Source: Geothrix fermentans DSM 14018
GTDB lineage: Bacteria; Acidobacteriota; Holophagae; Holophagales; Holophagaceae
NCBI RefSeq assembly: GCF_000428885.1
Contig: NZ_AUAU01000008.1
Span: 106,428-170,427 of the forward strand
Length of the DNA stretch: 64,000 nucleotides
Reading direction: 5' to 3'
The notes beneath the pieces were generated by a model. That model saw only the letters and a list, made by a program, of their open reading frames with translations, was not told the DNA's origin and ran no database searches. The position numbers and the translations under genes were made by a program. This document shows positions 1-9,436 of this stretch, piece after piece; position 1 is the first letter of the stretch, and every line of letters starts with the position of its first letter.

Positions 1-138
1 ATCCGGCCCGCCTGGGATGTCCTCCAGGCCCTCCTCACCCGGGTGCTGGCCCAGACCTCGCTCCGCGACCTCCAGGCGGCCCAGTCCGCCCCGTACCGGC
101 CCGAGGACCCGGACCTCTCCGTGGCCGCCCCCGTGTAG
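1..138 (+). CDS. C-terminal end of an unidentified protein (partial)
   Basis: The first frame is open from the window edge to a TAG stop at 136-138, giving the last 45 residues of a protein. The tail is helical and alanine/leucine-rich, then ends in a Pro/Asp-rich stretch. I do not recognise the family. The gene lies directly upstream of the nitrate transporter pair, so it could be the last gene of a nitrate-reductase or related operon, but that is only position-based inference. Confidence 0.55.
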   Translation: MRPAWDVLQALLTRVLAQTSLRDLQAAQSAPYRPEDPDLSVAAPV

Positions 139-170
139 GGCCCCATGCAGGGCATAGATATTCGGGAGCG

Positions 171-220
171 CGTGATCCCCATCACGTTCCCTTTTGGACC
201 TCGCGATCTATTTTAGGATA
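171..220 (+). promoter_or_regulatory. Crp-type operator and class II promoter of narK
   Basis: A perfect palindrome CGTGA-N6-TCACG occupies 171-186. This is the GTGA/TCAC arrangement bound by Crp-family dimers. A -10-like TATTTT at 209-214 predicts transcription starting near 220-221, which places the palindrome centre at about -42, the classic class II activator position. No good -35 is seen, as expected for an activator-dependent promoter. The Crp-family gene ending at 8569 is the obvious candidate regulator. Confidence 0.6.
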
Positions 221-258
221 TTCAAATCCGTTTTATGCCCACCCACCCGGAGCCGCCC

Positions 259-1809
259 ATGCCGGACCGATCCCGAGCCGCCACCGCCCTGGCCATGAGC
301 ACCCTGGCCTTCACCCTCTGCTTCGCCGTGTGGACGCTGAACGGCGTCCTCGTCACCTTCCTGGTGGAGAACGGCCTCTTCCGCTGGGACACGGCCCAGC
401 TCGGCTGGCTCATCGGCATCCCCGTGCTCACGGGCTCGGTCATGCGCCTGCCCGTGGGCCTGCTCACGGACCGCTTCGGCGGGCGGAAGGTGTACACCAT
501 CCTCCTCCTGCTGGCCGCCCTGCCCACCTGGCTGCTGGGCAGTGTCCAGAGCTACCAGGGCTTCCTCCTCGCTTCGCTCGGCTTCGGCCTCTCGGGCGCC
601 GCCTTCGCCGTGGGCATCGCCTACTCCAGCGTGTGGTTCAGCAAGGCCCGCCAGGGCACGGCCCTCGGCATCTTCGGCGCGGGCAACGCGGGCTCGGCGC
701 TGACCAGCATGGGCGCCCCCTTCCTCCTGAAGAAGCTCACCTCCGGCGGCGCGAACCTGGAGGCCTGGCGCACGCTGCCGAAGCTCTACGCCGCGGCCCT
801 CCTGATCATGGCCGTGGCCTTCTTCCTGCTCACCCACGAGAAGAAGGCGGAGGGCGCCAAGGGCAAGAGCTTCGTCCAGATGCTCGCGCCCCTGCGGCAT
901 GTCCGCGTGTGGCGCTTCGGCCTCTACTACTTCCTGGTCTTCGGCTGCTTCGTGGCTCTGGCCCAGTGGCTGATCCCCTATTATGTGGGCGTCTACGGCA
1001 TGAGCCTCGCCATGGCCGGCCTCCTGGCCTCCCTCTTCAGCCTGCCCTCGGGCCTCATCCGCGCCGCGGGGGGCTGGATGTCCGACCGCTTCGGCGCCCG
1101 GGCCGTGATGTACTGGACCTTCGGCCTCAGCATCTTCGCCTGCGCGGCGCTCATGGTGCCGCGCATGTCCATCGAGAGCCCCGGGCCTTCGGTGCTGGCC
1201 CAGGTGGGCGGCGTGGTCACCGAGGTGGGCTCCGGCCGCATCGTGGTGGGAGACACGGCCTATCCCTTCCGGACCAGGGGGACGGAACCGGAAGTTCAGA
1301 ACGAGCGCCTGCTGATGCTGCCCCAGAGCCGCTTCTGGCAGACGCCCGCAGTCAAGGTGGGCGACCGCGTGAAGAAGAAGCAGCTGCTGGCCTCGGGCAC
1401 CACCCATGTGTTCTTCCAGGCCAACGTGTGGATCTTCACGTTCCTCGTCTTCGTGGTGGGCATCGTGTGGGGCATCGGCAAGGCCGCGGTCTACCGCTAC
1501 ATCCCCGACTACTTCCCCGACGAGGTGGGCGTGGTGGGCGGCATCGTGGGCGTCATCGGCGGCCTGGGCGGCTTCGTGGGCCCCATCCTCTTCGGCTACC
1601 TGCTCAAGGCCACGGGCCTGTGGACCACCATGTGGCTGTTCCTCACGGTCCTGTCCGTCATCTGCCTGGTCTGGCTCCACGCGGTGGTCCGGCGCTTGAC
1701 TCGCGAGCAGAATGAGACCCTCTTCACCCGCTTCGAGCACCCCACCGCTGCCTCGGTCACCGCCCCTGCCCCAGCCATCGCCGGCGCCGGCGCCGCTGAA
1801 CCCGCCTGA
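259..1809 (+). CDS. narK: NarK-type nitrate/nitrite transporter (MFS)
   Basis: Twelve-helix major facilitator protein of about 516 residues. A glycine-rich nitrate signature (GAGNAGSA) lies near residue 145. An insertion of about 85 residues (roughly 300-388) between membrane helices carries a VGDRVKKKQLLASG stretch that looks like a small beta-barrel hairpin; similar insertions occur in some NarK1 proteins as far as I recall. The start at 259 is chosen because GGAG at 249-252 precedes it; an in-frame ATG at 235 has no ribosome site. It is followed after 20 bp by a second NarK gene, so the two are co-transcribed. Likely exchanges or imports nitrate for anaerobic respiration. Confidence 0.9.
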   Translation: MPDRSRAATALAMSTLAFTLCFAVWTLNGVLVTFLVENGLFRWDTAQLGWLIGIPVLTGSVMRLPVGLLTDRFGGRKVYTILLLLAALPTWLLGSVQSYQGFLLASLGFGLSGAAFAVGIAYSSVWFSKARQGTALGIFGAGNAGSALTSMGAPFLLKKLTSGGANLEAWRTLPKLYAAALLIMAVAFFLLTHEKKAEGAKGKSFVQMLAPLRHVRVWRFGLYYFLVFGCFVALAQWLIPYYVGVYGMSLAMAGLLASLFSLPSGLIRAAGGWMSDRFGARAVMYWTFGLSIFACAALMVPRMSIESPGPSVLAQVGGVVTEVGSGRIVVGDTAYPFRTRGTEPEVQNERLLMLPQSRFWQTPAVKVGDRVKKKQLLASGTTHVFFQANVWIFTFLVFVVGIVWGIGKAAVYRYIPDYFPDEVGVVGGIVGVIGGLGGFVGPILFGYLLKATGLWTTMWLFLTVLSVICLVWLHAVVRRLTREQNETLFTRFEHPTAASVTAPAPAIAGAGAAEPA

Positions 1810-1829
1810 TCCGCCCCCTGGAGAGACCC

Positions 1830-3335
1830 ATGGCCAAGCTCACCGAATGGAAACCCGAGGACGCCCAGTCCTGGCGGGCAGGCGCGAGCCGCATCGCCTG
1901 GCGGAACCTGACCTGCTCCGTGCCCAGCCTGCTCAGCGCCTTCAGCGTCTGGATGTTCTGGAGCATCCTCACCGCCAAGATGAAGGACGCGGGCTTCCCC
2001 TTCACCGACGCCCAGCTCTTCACCATCGTGGGCATCGCCGGCCTGGCGGGGGCCACCCTCCGCATCCCCAGCAGCTTCCTCGTGGCCCTGGCCGGCGGGC
2101 GCAACGTGGTGGGCATCACCACGGCCCTGCTCATCGCGCCGGCCCTGGGCGCGGGCATCGCCCTGCAGGACCGGAGCACGCCCTTCGCCACCTTCGCGGC
2201 CCTGGCGGTGCTGTCGGGCGTGGGCGGCGGCAACTTCTCCTCCTCCATGTCCAACATCACCGGCTTCTTCCCCAAGCGCCTGGCGGGCCTGGCCCTGGGC
2301 CTCAACGCGGGCATCGGCAACCTGGGCGTGTCCGTGATGCAGTTCCTCGTGCCCGTGGTGATGGCCGGGGCGCTCTTCGGCGGCCTCGCGGGCGCGCCGC
2401 ACCTCACCGCCGCCGGGAAGGCCCTCTACGTGCAGAACGGCGCCCTGGTGTGGGTGCCCCTGCTGGTGGTCTTCACGGTGGCCTCGTGGTTCGGCATGAA
2501 CAACCTGCCCGCCCACGACAGCGAGCCCACCGGCGCCGCCGTCGGCCGCATCCTGGCCCTCCAGGCCGTGGGCCTCGCCGTCAGCGGCGTCGGGGCCTGG
2601 ATCCTCGTGAAGAACCCGGCCCTCCCCCTGGGCCTCCAACTGGGCCTGGTGCTGCTGGTGGTGGTGCTGTGCCTCGGGGCCATGAAGCTCTTCCCCGGCA
2701 AGGTGAAGGCGAGCCTCGACCGCCAGTTCGCCATCTTCCGCATGAAGCACAACTGGGTCATGACCGTGCTCTACATCATGACCTTCGGCAGCTTCATCGG
2801 GTACAGCGCCTCCTTCCCCCTGCTCATCAAGATCGTCTTCAAGAAGGACCCCTCGGCCTACGCCTTCCTGGGCCCCCTGCTCGGCAGCCTCATCCGCCCC
2901 GTGGGCGGCTGGCTCTCGGACAAGCTGCGGGGCAGCGTGGTCACCCAGTGGTCCACCGTGATCCAGATCGTCGGCGCCCTGCTGGTGGCCTACTACGTGA
3001 AGGCCGCCGTCACCGCGCCGGATCCCGGTGTCCACTTCGCGGCCTTCATGGCGAGCTTCATGCTGCTCTTCCTGGGCAGCGGCATCGGCAACGGCAGCAC
3101 CTTCCAGATGGTCCCCTTCATCTTCGAGCCCCAGTTCGCGGGGCCCGTGCTGGGCTGGACCGGCGCCGCCGCGGCCTACGGCAGCTTCATCATCCCCACG
3201 GTCTTCAAGAGCCAGATCAAGCCCGGGGCCGTCACCGTGGAGAACGCCCTCTACGGCTTCGCCGCCTTCTACGTGCTGTGCCTGGCCCTCAACTGGTGGT
3301 ACTACGTCCGCAAGGACGCCGAGGTGCGCTGCTAG
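1830..3335 (+). CDS. narK: second NarK-type nitrate/nitrite transporter (MFS)
   Basis: A 501-residue major facilitator protein with 12 predicted membrane helices. The first signature (GVGGGNFSSSMSNI near residue 130) and GLNAGIGNLG soon after match nitrate/nitrite porters. GGAGAG just before the ATG gives a good ribosome site. Paired NarK1/NarK2 transporters, separate or fused, are known from nitrate respirers: one typically imports nitrate with protons and the other exchanges nitrate for nitrite. Which does which cannot be decided here. No narGHI is visible in the window, so the reductase must lie elsewhere, possibly just upstream. Confidence 0.9.
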   Translation: MAKLTEWKPEDAQSWRAGASRIAWRNLTCSVPSLLSAFSVWMFWSILTAKMKDAGFPFTDAQLFTIVGIAGLAGATLRIPSSFLVALAGGRNVVGITTALLIAPALGAGIALQDRSTPFATFAALAVLSGVGGGNFSSSMSNITGFFPKRLAGLALGLNAGIGNLGVSVMQFLVPVVMAGALFGGLAGAPHLTAAGKALYVQNGALVWVPLLVVFTVASWFGMNNLPAHDSEPTGAAVGRILALQAVGLAVSGVGAWILVKNPALPLGLQLGLVLLVVVLCLGAMKLFPGKVKASLDRQFAIFRMKHNWVMTVLYIMTFGSFIGYSASFPLLIKIVFKKDPSAYAFLGPLLGSLIRPVGGWLSDKLRGSVVTQWSTVIQIVGALLVAYYVKAAVTAPDPGVHFAAFMASFMLLFLGSGIGNGSTFQMVPFIFEPQFAGPVLGWTGAAAAYGSFIIPTVFKSQIKPGAVTVENALYGFAAFYVLCLALNWWYYVRKDAEVRC

Positions 3336-3345
3336 CTGCGGTCCC

Positions 3346-3699
3346 TCAGAGCGTCCCATGGTCGCGGGGCTTCCCGTCGGGCCCCGTTTCCTGGGAATCC
3401 AGGGCGTCCTTCAGGTACACCAGGTTCCCCGACAGCCAGAACACCACGCCGACGGCGATGAGCAGCAGGGCCGCCCAGCCGGAGACGCCGGTGTGGGTCA
3501 GCAGGGTGGCCAGGTCCCCGTCCGCCTCCGCGGCGAAGAGGGCGCGGCAGTAGAGGAAGACGCCCACCAGGCTGATGGCCCAGCCGGAGAGGATCCAGCG
3601 GCGGCCGCGCTCGCGGACGCGGGCCACGGCCCGCTGGGATTCCTGGGCGAGGGCCAGGACTTCAGGGTGTTTCAGGGCGTGGGTGTGGCGGCTGGGCAT
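3346..3699 (-). CDS. small two-helix membrane protein
   Basis: A 117-residue protein with a charged N-terminal helix (about residues 1-35) and two hydrophobic segments (about 37-55 and 75-95). AGGAGG lies just upstream of the ATG. It begins 9 bp after the end of the SLAC1/TehA gene and is certainly in the same transcript, converging on narK2. I do not recognise the family. A role as an accessory subunit of the adjacent anion channel is plausible but is only inferred from position. Confidence 0.7.
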   Translation of the reverse strand: MPSRHTHALKHPEVLALAQESQRAVARVRERGRRWILSGWAISLVGVFLYCRALFAAEADGDLATLLTHTGVSGWAALLLIAVGVVFWLSGNLVYLKDALDSQETGPDGKPRDHGTL

Positions 3700-3708
3700 G
3701 GGAGCCTC

Positions 3709-4854
<1,146 letters not shown>

Positions 4855-4956
4855 GGGATTCCTCCGCTCCCCAGCATCCGGCTTCGAACGAGGGCGCGGT
4901 AGCGGGCCCGGCGGAAGGGCCGTGTCGGTGTCTGTCCTACAGCCGCCCCGTCGCGC

Positions 4957-5589
4957 CTACTCCACCAGGCCGTGCCGCAGGGCGTACTGCATGAGCTCGG
5001 CGTTGGTGGCGAGCTGCATCTTCTCCAGGATGCGGGCCCGGTAGGTGCTCACGGTCTTGACGCTCAGGCCCAGCTTCTCGGCGATCTCGCCCGGCGTCCT
5101 GGCCGCGGCGATGAGGCGCAGCACCTCGAACTCCCGGGCGCTGAGCCGCTCGTGGGGGGCCACCTCCCGATCCGAGGACACATGGCTGGCCAGGGCCTCC
5201 GCCAGGGAGGCGCCGATGTAGCGCCGGCCGCCGAGCACCGTGCGCACGGCCTGGATCAGCTCCTCCGGGGCGCGCTCCTTGGTCAGGTAGGCCGAGGCGC
5301 CGGCCTTCAGGGCCCGGATGGCGAACTGCTGCTCGCCGAACATGGAGAGCACCAGGATCGGCAGGGCCGGCTGCTGGGCCTTGAGGTCCGGGAGGATGTC
5401 CAGGCCGCTGCGCCCGGGCATGGAGATGTCCAGGATCAGCAGGTCCCAGGCCCCGTCCGGCAGGGCGGCCAGCACCTCGTCCGCGGTGCCCGCCTCGCCC
5501 ACCTGCACGCCCGGGAGGGCCTCCTCCAGGATCCGCCGCAGGCCCGACCGCAGCAGGGCATGATCATCCGCCAGCAGGATGCGCCACAT
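4957..5589 (-). CDS. NarL/FixJ-family response regulator
   Basis: A 210-residue response regulator. The receiver domain (1-120) has the acidic pocket D8/D9, phosphoacceptor D54 and the LTKE lysine; a LuxR-type helix-turn-helix fills about 145-205 (LSAREFEVLRLIAA, then KTVSTYRARI). The start is at 5589, inside the end of the sensor kinase gene, giving a 26-bp overlap and likely translational coupling. Context with two NarK transporters and moeA suggests it is a NarL equivalent that responds to nitrate, although NarL homologues serve many signals. Confidence 0.93.
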   Translation of the reverse strand: MWRILLADDHALLRSGLRRILEEALPGVQVGEAGTADEVLAALPDGAWDLLILDISMPGRSGLDILPDLKAQQPALPILVLSMFGEQQFAIRALKAGASAYLTKERAPEELIQAVRTVLGGRRYIGASLAEALASHVSSDREVAPHERLSAREFEVLRLIAAARTPGEIAEKLGLSVKTVSTYRARILEKMQLATNAELMQYALRHGLVE

Positions 5590-7342
5590 GGCCTCCGTCC
5601 TCCCCTGGCAGGATGCCACGGGGGAGGATCGCGCACAGCTCGGCGCCCCCCTGCGGCGCGCGCCCCAGCTGGAGGCGCCCCCCGAGGAGGCCGATCCGCT
5701 CCTCCATGCCCAGCATGCCCAGGTGGCCGCCCGGGACGGCGTCCCCGAAGCCGCGGCCGTCATCCCGAATGCAAAGTTCGGCCTGGACCCCGTCCACCCG
5801 GAGGGCGATCTCCACGGCCTTCGCTCCGGCGTGGCGGGCCACATTGGTGAGGGCCTCCTGGGTGATGCGGAAGAAGGCCGTGGCCTGCTCCGCGCTGAGG
5901 GCGCCCTCCAGTCCCTCCGCCCGCACCCGGCAGGCGACGCCGCTGCGCCGCTGGAACTCCTGGGCGAGCCACTCCAGGGCCGGCAGCAGGCCCAGGCGGT
6001 CCAGCACGCTGGGCCGCAGCTCGCCGGCGATCCGGCGGACGGCGTCGATGGCAGCGTCGATCTGGGCGCCGGCCTCGTCGCACCAGCGGTCCAGGTCCCC
6101 GGCGCGGAGCCCGGGCTCCGGGGTCTTGAGCCGCAGGGCCCCCACGGCGAGCTTGAGGGCCGTGAGGTCCTGGCCCAGCTGGTCGTGGAGCTCCCGGGAG
6201 ATCCGGGCCCCCTCCTCCTCCCGCGCGGCCTGCAGGCGGCGGGAGAGGGCCCGGAGCTGCGCCTGGGCCTCCTGGGCCTCGCCGTGCCGGCGCGCCAGGG
6301 TCTCGGCCATGGCGTTGAAGGCGGCGGCCAGGTCCTGGATCTCCCCGCGGGTGGCGGGCCGCGGCGCCCGGGCCTGGAGGTCCCCGGCCCCGAAGCGGCG
6401 CGTGGCGCCCGCCAGGAGGCGGAGGTCCCGCAGCACGGAGACGTCCGCCGCCACCAGGGAGCCCAGCACCGTCAGAAGCAGGAGCACCGCGAGCACCACC
6501 AAGGTGCGCTGGAAGGCGAGGTTGGCCTCCCGCAGCACGGCGGCCTCCGGCAGGCCCACCGCCACGAAGAGGTCCGGCACCTCCGGCAGGGAGGCCGCGA
6601 CGAACAGGCGCTTGCGCCCGTCGGGCATCACCGCCTCCGTCATGCCCTGCCCGCGCCCCGCCATGCGCTCCCAGGCGGGCAGCCGCTGGCCCACCGCCGG
6701 GCCCCCCACCGCCTCGCCGCCCCGGGCCAGCACCCCGCCGGCGCGGTCGGTCATGAAGAGGGCCGTCCCGGCGGGGAGCTGGGCCTGAGGCCCCAGGTTC
6801 TCGAGCCAGGCGAGGTCGAGGGCGGCGTAGAGCACCTCCGAGGGGTTGTCCGCCAGGGTGGTGGCCAGGATGAGGATGGGCCGGTGGACGACCTCGCCGA
6901 TCCGGTAGCGGCCTACCGCCACGCTGGGGGCCACACCCGGCCGGGCCCGGGCGCCCAGGAAGGCCGGCTCGTCCTTCATGTCCACGGCGGTCGCGGGGGG
7001 CACCACGCTGTACACGAGGCGGCCCCGGGCATCCAGCAGGCCGAGGTTGGCCAGCGCCGGATTGGCCTTCAGCAGGCCCGGCAGGAGCGGCCGGATGTCC
7101 TCATGGACCTCGCCGCGGCCGAGCTGGAGCAGCAGCCGCTGGGCCCCCAGCACCTGGTGGGCGTGCTCCCGCGTGGCGATCCCCGCCACCATGCGGGCCT
7201 CGGCCTCGGCATGACGCAGGGCCGCGCTCCGCTCCCGGCTGGCCAGCAGCAGCACGAGCAGGAAGGTGGGCAAGGTGGCCGCGAGCGCCAGCAGGGGCAG
7301 GTGGAGCCGGAGCGTCCGAAGAGAGGCCGGGAACCAGGTCAT
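5564..7342 (-). CDS. NarX-like sensor histidine kinase with periplasmic domain
   Basis: A 592-residue kinase. It has an N-terminal membrane helix (about 15-35), a periplasmic cache-like sensor region (40-260), a second helix (about 270-295), a HAMP segment (300-350), a HisKA_3 dimerisation helix with phosphoacceptor His386 in SRELHDQLG, and a HATPase domain (470-575) with N-box ALTNVARHA and DDGRGFG. The HisKA_3 type pairs with NarL-family regulators, exactly as found downstream. The sensor domain lacks an obvious NarX P-box, so nitrate sensing is inferred from neighbours only. Confidence 0.92.
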   Translation of the reverse strand: MTWFPASLRTLRLHLPLLALAATLPTFLLVLLLASRERSAALRHAEAEARMVAGIATREHAHQVLGAQRLLLQLGRGEVHEDIRPLLPGLLKANPALANLGLLDARGRLVYSVVPPATAVDMKDEPAFLGARARPGVAPSVAVGRYRIGEVVHRPILILATTLADNPSEVLYAALDLAWLENLGPQAQLPAGTALFMTDRAGGVLARGGEAVGGPAVGQRLPAWERMAGRGQGMTEAVMPDGRKRLFVAASLPEVPDLFVAVGLPEAAVLREANLAFQRTLVVLAVLLLLTVLGSLVAADVSVLRDLRLLAGATRRFGAGDLQARAPRPATRGEIQDLAAAFNAMAETLARRHGEAQEAQAQLRALSRRLQAAREEEGARISRELHDQLGQDLTALKLAVGALRLKTPEPGLRAGDLDRWCDEAGAQIDAAIDAVRRIAGELRPSVLDRLGLLPALEWLAQEFQRRSGVACRVRAEGLEGALSAEQATAFFRITQEALTNVARHAGAKAVEIALRVDGVQAELCIRDDGRGFGDAVPGGHLGMLGMEERIGLLGGRLQLGRAPQGGAELCAILPRGILPGEDGGHVAHPAGG

Positions 7343-7404
7343 GAAAGGGGAGTCCTTTTCGCCTATCGTAGGCCGAGCTCTGGAACCTATGACAGGATTT
7401 CAGG

Positions 7405-8529
7405 ATGGCCGATCTCCTGCTGCCCCTCGATGAAGCCCTGGCCCGCCTCTGGGCGGCCCTCCCCGCGCCGGGCACCTCGGAGGTGCGGGCGGACCGGGAC
7501 GATCCCGCCACGGACCTGACGGCCATGGACGGCGTGGCGCTGCGCTCCGAAGACGGCCGCGCCCCGCGCCGCCTCCTCGGCACCCTCTACGCAGGCGATG
7601 ATCCCGCGGCCTTCACGGTCGCGCCCGGGACGGCGGTGCGCATCATGACCGGCGCCGCCCTGCCCGCGGGCGCCGACGCCATCCTGCCCGTGGAGCAGCT
7701 GCGTGAAGCCGATGGCCTCATCCATCCCCTGGCGGATCCCGAGCCCGGCGGCCATGTGCGCCGGAAGGGCGGCCAGGCCCGTGCCGGGGACCTCCTGCTG
7801 GCCGCGGATCAGCCCCTCAACGTGGCCCGCCTCGCCCTGCGGGCCTGGGTGGGGCAGCCCGTCCCGGCCCTGTTCCGCACCCGCGTGGCCGTGGCCTCCA
7901 CCGGCGACGAGCTGGTGGCCGATCCCCTGCCCCACCAGATCCGCGACTCCAACGGCCCCATGCTGGCGGCCCTGGCCCATGCCCTGGGCGCGGACGTGGA
8001 GCGCCGCCCCGCCCTGCCGGACGATCCGGCGACCCTGGCGGCGGCCCTGCGGAACCCCGGCGGCGCCCGCATCCTCCTGACCTCCGGCGGCGTGAGCATG
8101 GGCGAGCACGACCACCTGCCTTCGGTGCTGAAGAACCTTGGCGCCGAGATCCTCTTCCACAAGATCCGCCTCAAGCCCGGCAAGCCCATGCTGGCGGCCC
8201 GGCTGGGCGACCTGCTGGTGCTCGGCCTTCCCGGCAACCCCGTGTCCGCCTACGTGAATGCCCTGCTCTTCCTCCCCGTGGCCCTGGCGAAGCTGGAGGG
8301 CCGCGCCATGCCCGACCCCTGGCGCCAGGCCCGCCTGGCGGGGCCTGTGAAACACAAGGGCGACCGCCCCCTGCTGCACCCCTGCCGCCTCGAGGACGGC
8401 CAGCTCCATCCCCTGCCCGGCAAGGGCTCCGCCGACCTCGTCACCCTCGCCCAGGCCGATGCCTTCACGTGGATCGAGGCCCCCGGCCAGGAGGCAGGGG
8501 CCAGGGTCCGCTACCTGACGGTGGTGTAG
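7405..8529 (+). CDS. moeA: molybdopterin molybdotransferase MoeA
   Basis: A 374-residue protein that inserts molybdate into adenylylated molybdopterin, the last step of molybdenum cofactor synthesis. Diagnostic motifs appear in order: TAMDGVAL, MTGAALPAGADAI, STGDELV, TSGGVSMGEHD, KPGKPM and GLPGNPVS. It is slightly shorter than the usual 400-410 residues. It diverges from the sensor kinase across a 62-bp gap. Molybdenum cofactor is required by nitrate reductase, which fits this island. Confidence 0.95.
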   Translation: MADLLLPLDEALARLWAALPAPGTSEVRADRDDPATDLTAMDGVALRSEDGRAPRRLLGTLYAGDDPAAFTVAPGTAVRIMTGAALPAGADAILPVEQLREADGLIHPLADPEPGGHVRRKGGQARAGDLLLAADQPLNVARLALRAWVGQPVPALFRTRVAVASTGDELVADPLPHQIRDSNGPMLAALAHALGADVERRPALPDDPATLAAALRNPGGARILLTSGGVSMGEHDHLPSVLKNLGAEILFHKIRLKPGKPMLAARLGDLLVLGLPGNPVSAYVNALLFLPVALAKLEGRAMPDPWRQARLAGPVKHKGDRPLLHPCRLEDGQLHPLPGKGSADLVTLAQADAFTWIEAPGQEAGARVRYLTVV

Positions 8530-8539
8530 TCCCTGCACT

Positions 8540-8556
8540 CAAACGCGCAGCGTTTG
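8540..8556. terminator. hairpin between convergent moeA and Crp-family gene
   Basis: CAAACGC and GCGTTTG form a perfect 7-bp stem with a GCA loop, placed 10 bp after moeA and 13 bp before the end of the opposing gene. There is no strong T run on either strand, so termination efficiency is uncertain. Confidence 0.4.
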
Positions 8557-8568
8557 CTGGCGCAGGCG

Positions 8569-9243
8569 CTACCCCTTGGCGTACCGCTGCAGCTTGCCCA
8601 GGTCCAGGATGCGCACCACCGGGAAGGTGCTCTGAATGAGGCCGAGATCGGTCAGCAGGCGCAGGGCCCGGCTGAAGGCCTCGCGGCTGGCGCCGATGCA
8701 CTGGGCCAGGTCCTCCTGGGTCTCCTGGAACTCCACCAGGGACCGCATGGGGTGGGACTCGTGGGCCTCCAGCAGCAGCTGGGCCACGCGCTCGGGCACG
8801 CTGTGCAGGCTGAGGGTCTCCACCAGGGTCACCAGGTGGCGCACCTTGGCGGCGAAGTGGTGGATGAGCATCTCGGCCACCTCCGGGTGGCGGTGCACGA
8901 TCTGGCGCAGGGGGGCGGAGGGGATGAGCCAGCACTCGGTCTCGCCATGGGACTCGGCGCTGGAGGCGATGGGGGCGCCGTCGAAGACGGCCACCTCGCC
9001 CACGCAGTCCCCGACCTTGAGGAACTGGAGCACCTGGACCCGGCCGCGGCCGTCCGTGCGGAAGACCTTGAGGCCCCCCTTCACCACCACATAGACGCCC
9101 TGGACCTGGTCTCCCTGGGTGTAGACCCGGGCGCCGTCAGGGAACCGCCGCATCTCCGCGATGCTGGCCAATTCCTCGGCGGCGTTCATCGGCAGTCCTG
9201 CCAGGAACTCGATCCTTCTCAGGTTGAGGACTGCTTGAGGCAT
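8569..9243 (-). CDS. Crp/Fnr-family transcriptional regulator
   Basis: A 224-residue regulator: cyclic-nucleotide-like beta-roll sensor (about 15-130), long dimer helix (130-160), and winged helix (165-215). The recognition helix SREAFSRAL keeps the Arg, Glu and Arg that in Crp read the GTGA half-site. There is no N-terminal cysteine cluster, so it is not an Fnr-type iron-sulfur oxygen sensor; it is closer in style to Dnr/NnrR or Crp proteins, ligand unknown. The start at 9243 is set by GGTGGAG upstream; the frame stays open to 9306, but that would place coding sequence over an operator. The 9292-9307 palindrome suggests autoregulation. Confidence 0.92.
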   Translation of the reverse strand: MPQAVLNLRRIEFLAGLPMNAAEELASIAEMRRFPDGARVYTQGDQVQGVYVVVKGGLKVFRTDGRGRVQVLQFLKVGDCVGEVAVFDGAPIASSAESHGETECWLIPSAPLRQIVHRHPEVAEMLIHHFAAKVRHLVTLVETLSLHSVPERVAQLLLEAHESHPMRSLVEFQETQEDLAQCIGASREAFSRALRLLTDLGLIQSTFPVVRILDLGKLQRYAKG

Positions 9244-9291
9244 GGGGCTCCACCGCGTCACTAATTCAGTTATCGCACATTTCCATCGGAA

Positions 9292-9307
9292 TGTGATTCT
9301 GGTCACG
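9292..9307 (-). promoter_or_regulatory. Crp-type operator upstream of the Crp-family gene
   Basis: TGTGA-N6-TCACG, one base from a perfect Crp palindrome, lies 49-64 bp upstream of the chosen ATG at 9243. It shares the GTGA/TCAC half-sites seen upstream of narK at 171-186. A GATAAC at 9269-9274 (minus strand) could serve as -10. Activation or repression cannot be told apart from position. Confidence 0.55.
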
Positions 9308-9378
9308 CACCCTGGAACCTGGCGACCAGTACTTTACCGCGCGGTTGGAATTTCGTCTGGTGGAATTCACGCAGGACA

Positions 9379-9409
9379 AGGCCCCGGCGGCATCTGCCTA
9401 CCGGGGCCT
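9379..9409 (-). terminator. candidate terminator downstream of efp
   Basis: AGGCCCCGG and CCGGGGCCT pair as a 9-bp stem around a 13-nt loop, 28 bp after the efp stop on the minus strand. The following T tract is poor, so it may depend on other factors. Confidence 0.5.
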
Positions 9410-9436
9410 CTGTGTTGCGAACGAGTCTACCTCACG

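Noticed and set aside
5590..5844. N-terminal extension of the NarL-like regulator
   Set aside because: It is a shadow of the kinase gene; the receiver begins at MWRILLADDH (5589).
8569..9243. Fnr-type oxygen sensor
   Set aside because: No N-terminal cysteine cluster; the three cysteines are scattered.
9244..9306. Extended start of the Crp-family protein
   Set aside because: It would translate through the palindromic operator, lacks a ribosome site and adds residues not typical of the family.
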